DNA of 64,000 bases from Spraguea lophii (Eukaryota; Microsporidia; Spragueidae). The stretch covers positions 62,001 to 126,000 of the forward strand of contig LDOQ01000303.1 of the NCBI GenBank assembly GCA_001887945.1, given 5' to 3'. Every line of letters starts with the position of its first letter. Position 1 is the stretch's first letter. The notes under the pieces were generated by a model. That model saw only the letters and a program-made list of their open reading frames with translations, was not told where the DNA came from and did no database searches. Of the stretch, positions 62,428 through 64,000 are shown in pieces. The position numbers and the translations under genes are program-made.

Positions 62428-62953
62428 AGAAAACATTTATAAAATTTATATATCCTGTTTTTATTTTTATTTGTTACATATTATAACGACAATAATATTT
62501 TTACTATTTTTTAAATTATATTTTATTGAATAAATATAAAGATAAATTATACACTGTAATGTAACAGCAGATATATAAAGGAGATATTAGAAATACAGAA
62601 TATTTGAATAATAATATTTTATTATTTTCTTTAAGAAAACATTTTTAAAATAATAAATAAAGGTCAATATCTAATTGTAAACTTTAATTACAATTTTGAA
62701 TATCAACTATTATAGAACAAATATCCTATATCAAACTTTATGAAAAATCCATTGTTTTAATAAATTATAAAAAGTAAATTATTTTGTAAAATATTTATAT
62801 GGAAATTTGTATATAGAATTTACATCATATATATTTTTTAAAAAACAAAATTTTTTTAAAGGGATAAAAAAGGATAATGAAACCTATAAATAGAAATATT
62901 TACAATTTACCTTAAATGCTAAAAAATATAAAAAACAAAAAAAATATATCTCA
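62428..62953. other. intergenic
   Basis: AT-rich spacer between two membrane-protein genes. No CCC signal at its right end. Confidence 0.45.
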
Positions 62954-63544
62954 ATGCTTGAATGTTTGAACGAGGGGGTTTTAAATTGTGTTTTCAATTC
63001 ATTTTTATTGAAGAGAACGAATATGTTAAGAATAGAAACAACGTATATAAAAGTAATTATGTTAGCACTTACTTATCTTACAATATGGTATGGATTTTTT
63101 ATTCCGCTATATGTATATATGGGTTGGTTTTCTTATAATCATGGTCTATTGATTCTTTATGCTGGTATGTTTATAATTTATATTATATATATTTTCTTTG
63201 AAAGTTTTGTATATAAATTAGCTGTTAGAGATATATCTACAAAAACATATTTATCATATTTATTAATATCAGTTTCTGCGTATACACATACATTTACATT
63301 TCAATCATTACCAACCATTATGTTTATTATAATGGGATGGAGAAAAAATTATTTACCTGTTACAATATCTCTTTCTGTAATTTATTGGTTAGTTAAAATT
63401 ATTTATTTATATAGAAATATTATAAAAGGTTTAGATGCTAAAATATATTCTAAAGTAATTTTATCTGTAGTTTTAATTATATTACAAGGAGTGGCAACAA
63501 CGTTTATTCATAAGTTACATTATGAAATGTATCCATATTATTAA
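62954..63544 (+). CDS. multispanning membrane protein, unknown (196 aa)
   Basis: Five to six predicted TM helices (about residues 33-52, 63-85, 97-112, 114-128, 131-150, 167-185). NHGLLILYAGMFIIY and THTFTFQSLPTIMFIIMGWRKNYLPV look like conserved loops. Not recognised. The first ATG (62954) lacks a CCC/GGG signal; an internal ATG at 63023 would shorten the protein to 173 aa and start just before the first helix, and may be the true start. Downstream of SVP26 on the same strand, but no operon is implied. Confidence 0.62.
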   Translation: MLECLNEGVLNCVFNSFLLKRTNMLRIETTYIKVIMLALTYLTIWYGFFIPLYVYMGWFSYNHGLLILYAGMFIIYIIYIFFESFVYKLAVRDISTKTYLSYLLISVSAYTHTFTFQSLPTIMFIIMGWRKNYLPVTISLSVIYWLVKIIYLYRNIIKGLDAKIYSKVILSVVLIILQGVATTFIHKLHYEMYPYY

Positions 63545-63687
63545 AAATATTTGAGACGAGTAAAATAAACGGGAAGCAATTTAACAATTAAATTTTTAAC
63601 TGTTTATTATGTAATTAGAGTTTATTCCGTTGAATTGTTAAATTTATTATTTACTTACTTAAATCATTGTAGTAAAATATTATATTT

Positions 63688-63985
63688 TTTTAATGAAACT
63701 TTTATTTATATAAGTTTTTTATTGGTTTCAACTCCGTAATGTGTGACTTTGGTTCTTGAAGCATATTTGAAGTTGTACTAACTGGTTTCACAACGATATG
63801 TATTGACATCATCTTACCTTATATTTTAAAATATTAGGATTTGTCTATGATGCATGTCGCTGTCCATTCTCCTCTTCTTAAAGATTTTTGACAATTCTCA
63901 AGCAAAGTACTGATCGAATCACAAATTAATAGAGTAATTGTATACATTATTTAATTGTTATTTTCATCGCGTAATAGAATTGTCG
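63688..63985 (-). repeat. tRNA-headed SINE-like repeat, copy I (5'-truncated or running to window end)
   Basis: Minus-strand 3' half: AATGAAACTTTTATTTATAT, ACTTTGGTTCTTGAAGCAT, GATGCATGTCGCTGTCC, ACTGATCGAATCACAAATTA. The head is not seen before the window ends. Confidence 0.8.
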
Positions 63986-64000
63986 TATTCTAATAAAAAT

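Noticed and set aside
1..64000. CRISPR array, bacterial operon features, rRNA genes
   Set aside because: No regular short repeat-spacer array, Shine-Dalgarno-led operons or rRNA sequence are visible. The window is eukaryotic.

Overview
The window looks like a piece of a very AT-rich microsporidian (fungal relative) nuclear genome. The evidence is a set of compact, mostly intronless eukaryotic genes (eS24, eS30, SmD2, MND1, choline-phosphate cytidylyltransferase, Get3-type ATPase, G6PD, Svp26-type ER protein, GPI ethanolamine-phosphate transferase, Brix-domain protein), very short 5' leaders, and a CCC (sometimes GGG) triplet a few bases upstream of many start codons. That triplet is the start-proximal signal described for microsporidia. 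Low-complexity Asn-rich proteins, secreted leucine-rich-repeat proteins, and four eukaryotic tRNA genes (one with an intron) fit the same picture. The species cannot be named from sequence alone.

Layout. 1-8.7 kb has no intact gene. It is a graveyard of mobile DNA: a Merlin (IS1016/ISXO2-type) DNA transposon with near-perfect terminal inverted repeats and an 8-bp target duplication but a broken transposase (1213-2203), a heavily decayed Ty3/gypsy-like reverse transcriptase, RNase H and integrase (about 3330-5030), a second Merlin remnant (about 5895-6550), and an old copy of a tRNA-headed repeat. 8.7-11.4 kb holds a large secreted LRR protein. 12.6-23.9 kb is a conserved block: GLO2, G6PD, two low-complexity or RING proteins, tRNA-Gly, tRNA-Ile with intron, CCT, SmD2, tRNA-Gln, GET3. 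24.6-33.3 kb is a dense Asn-rich block with eS24, eS30, MND1 and the GPI ethanolamine-phosphate transferase. 33.3-46.7 kb is again gene-poor, with secreted lineage-specific proteins, an LRR paralogue, a third Merlin remnant and many copies of the tRNA-headed repeat. 46.9-63.5 kb returns to denser genes: zinc-finger protein, Asn-rich protein, Brix protein, two tiny CCC-marked ORFs, a PH-domain protein, tRNA-Glu, an FG-nucleoporin-like protein, an unusual membrane-anchored kinase, the Svp26-type protein and a multispanning membrane protein.

How it fits together. Recognisable functions cover translation and ribosome assembly (eS24, eS30, Brix, tRNAs), splicing (SmD2), meiosis (MND1 and a Zip3/Hei10-like RING protein), phospholipid and GPI-anchor synthesis (CCT, GPI-EtNP transferase), ER membrane insertion and cargo export (Get3-like, Svp26-like), and redox or detoxification chemistry (G6PD for NADPH, GLO2). 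Most conserved genes carry the CCC/GGG mark. The secreted LRR and low-complexity proteins mostly do not, and they sit among the repeats, suggesting a two-compartment genome.

The most unusual item is a dispersed ~470-bp repeat family (about nine copies, both orientations) with a tRNA-like head bearing A- and B-box sequences, a conserved unrelated body, frequent 5' truncation and a 3' terminal palindrome. It has the architecture of a tRNA-derived SINE. Whether it has been described cannot be judged from the sequence.
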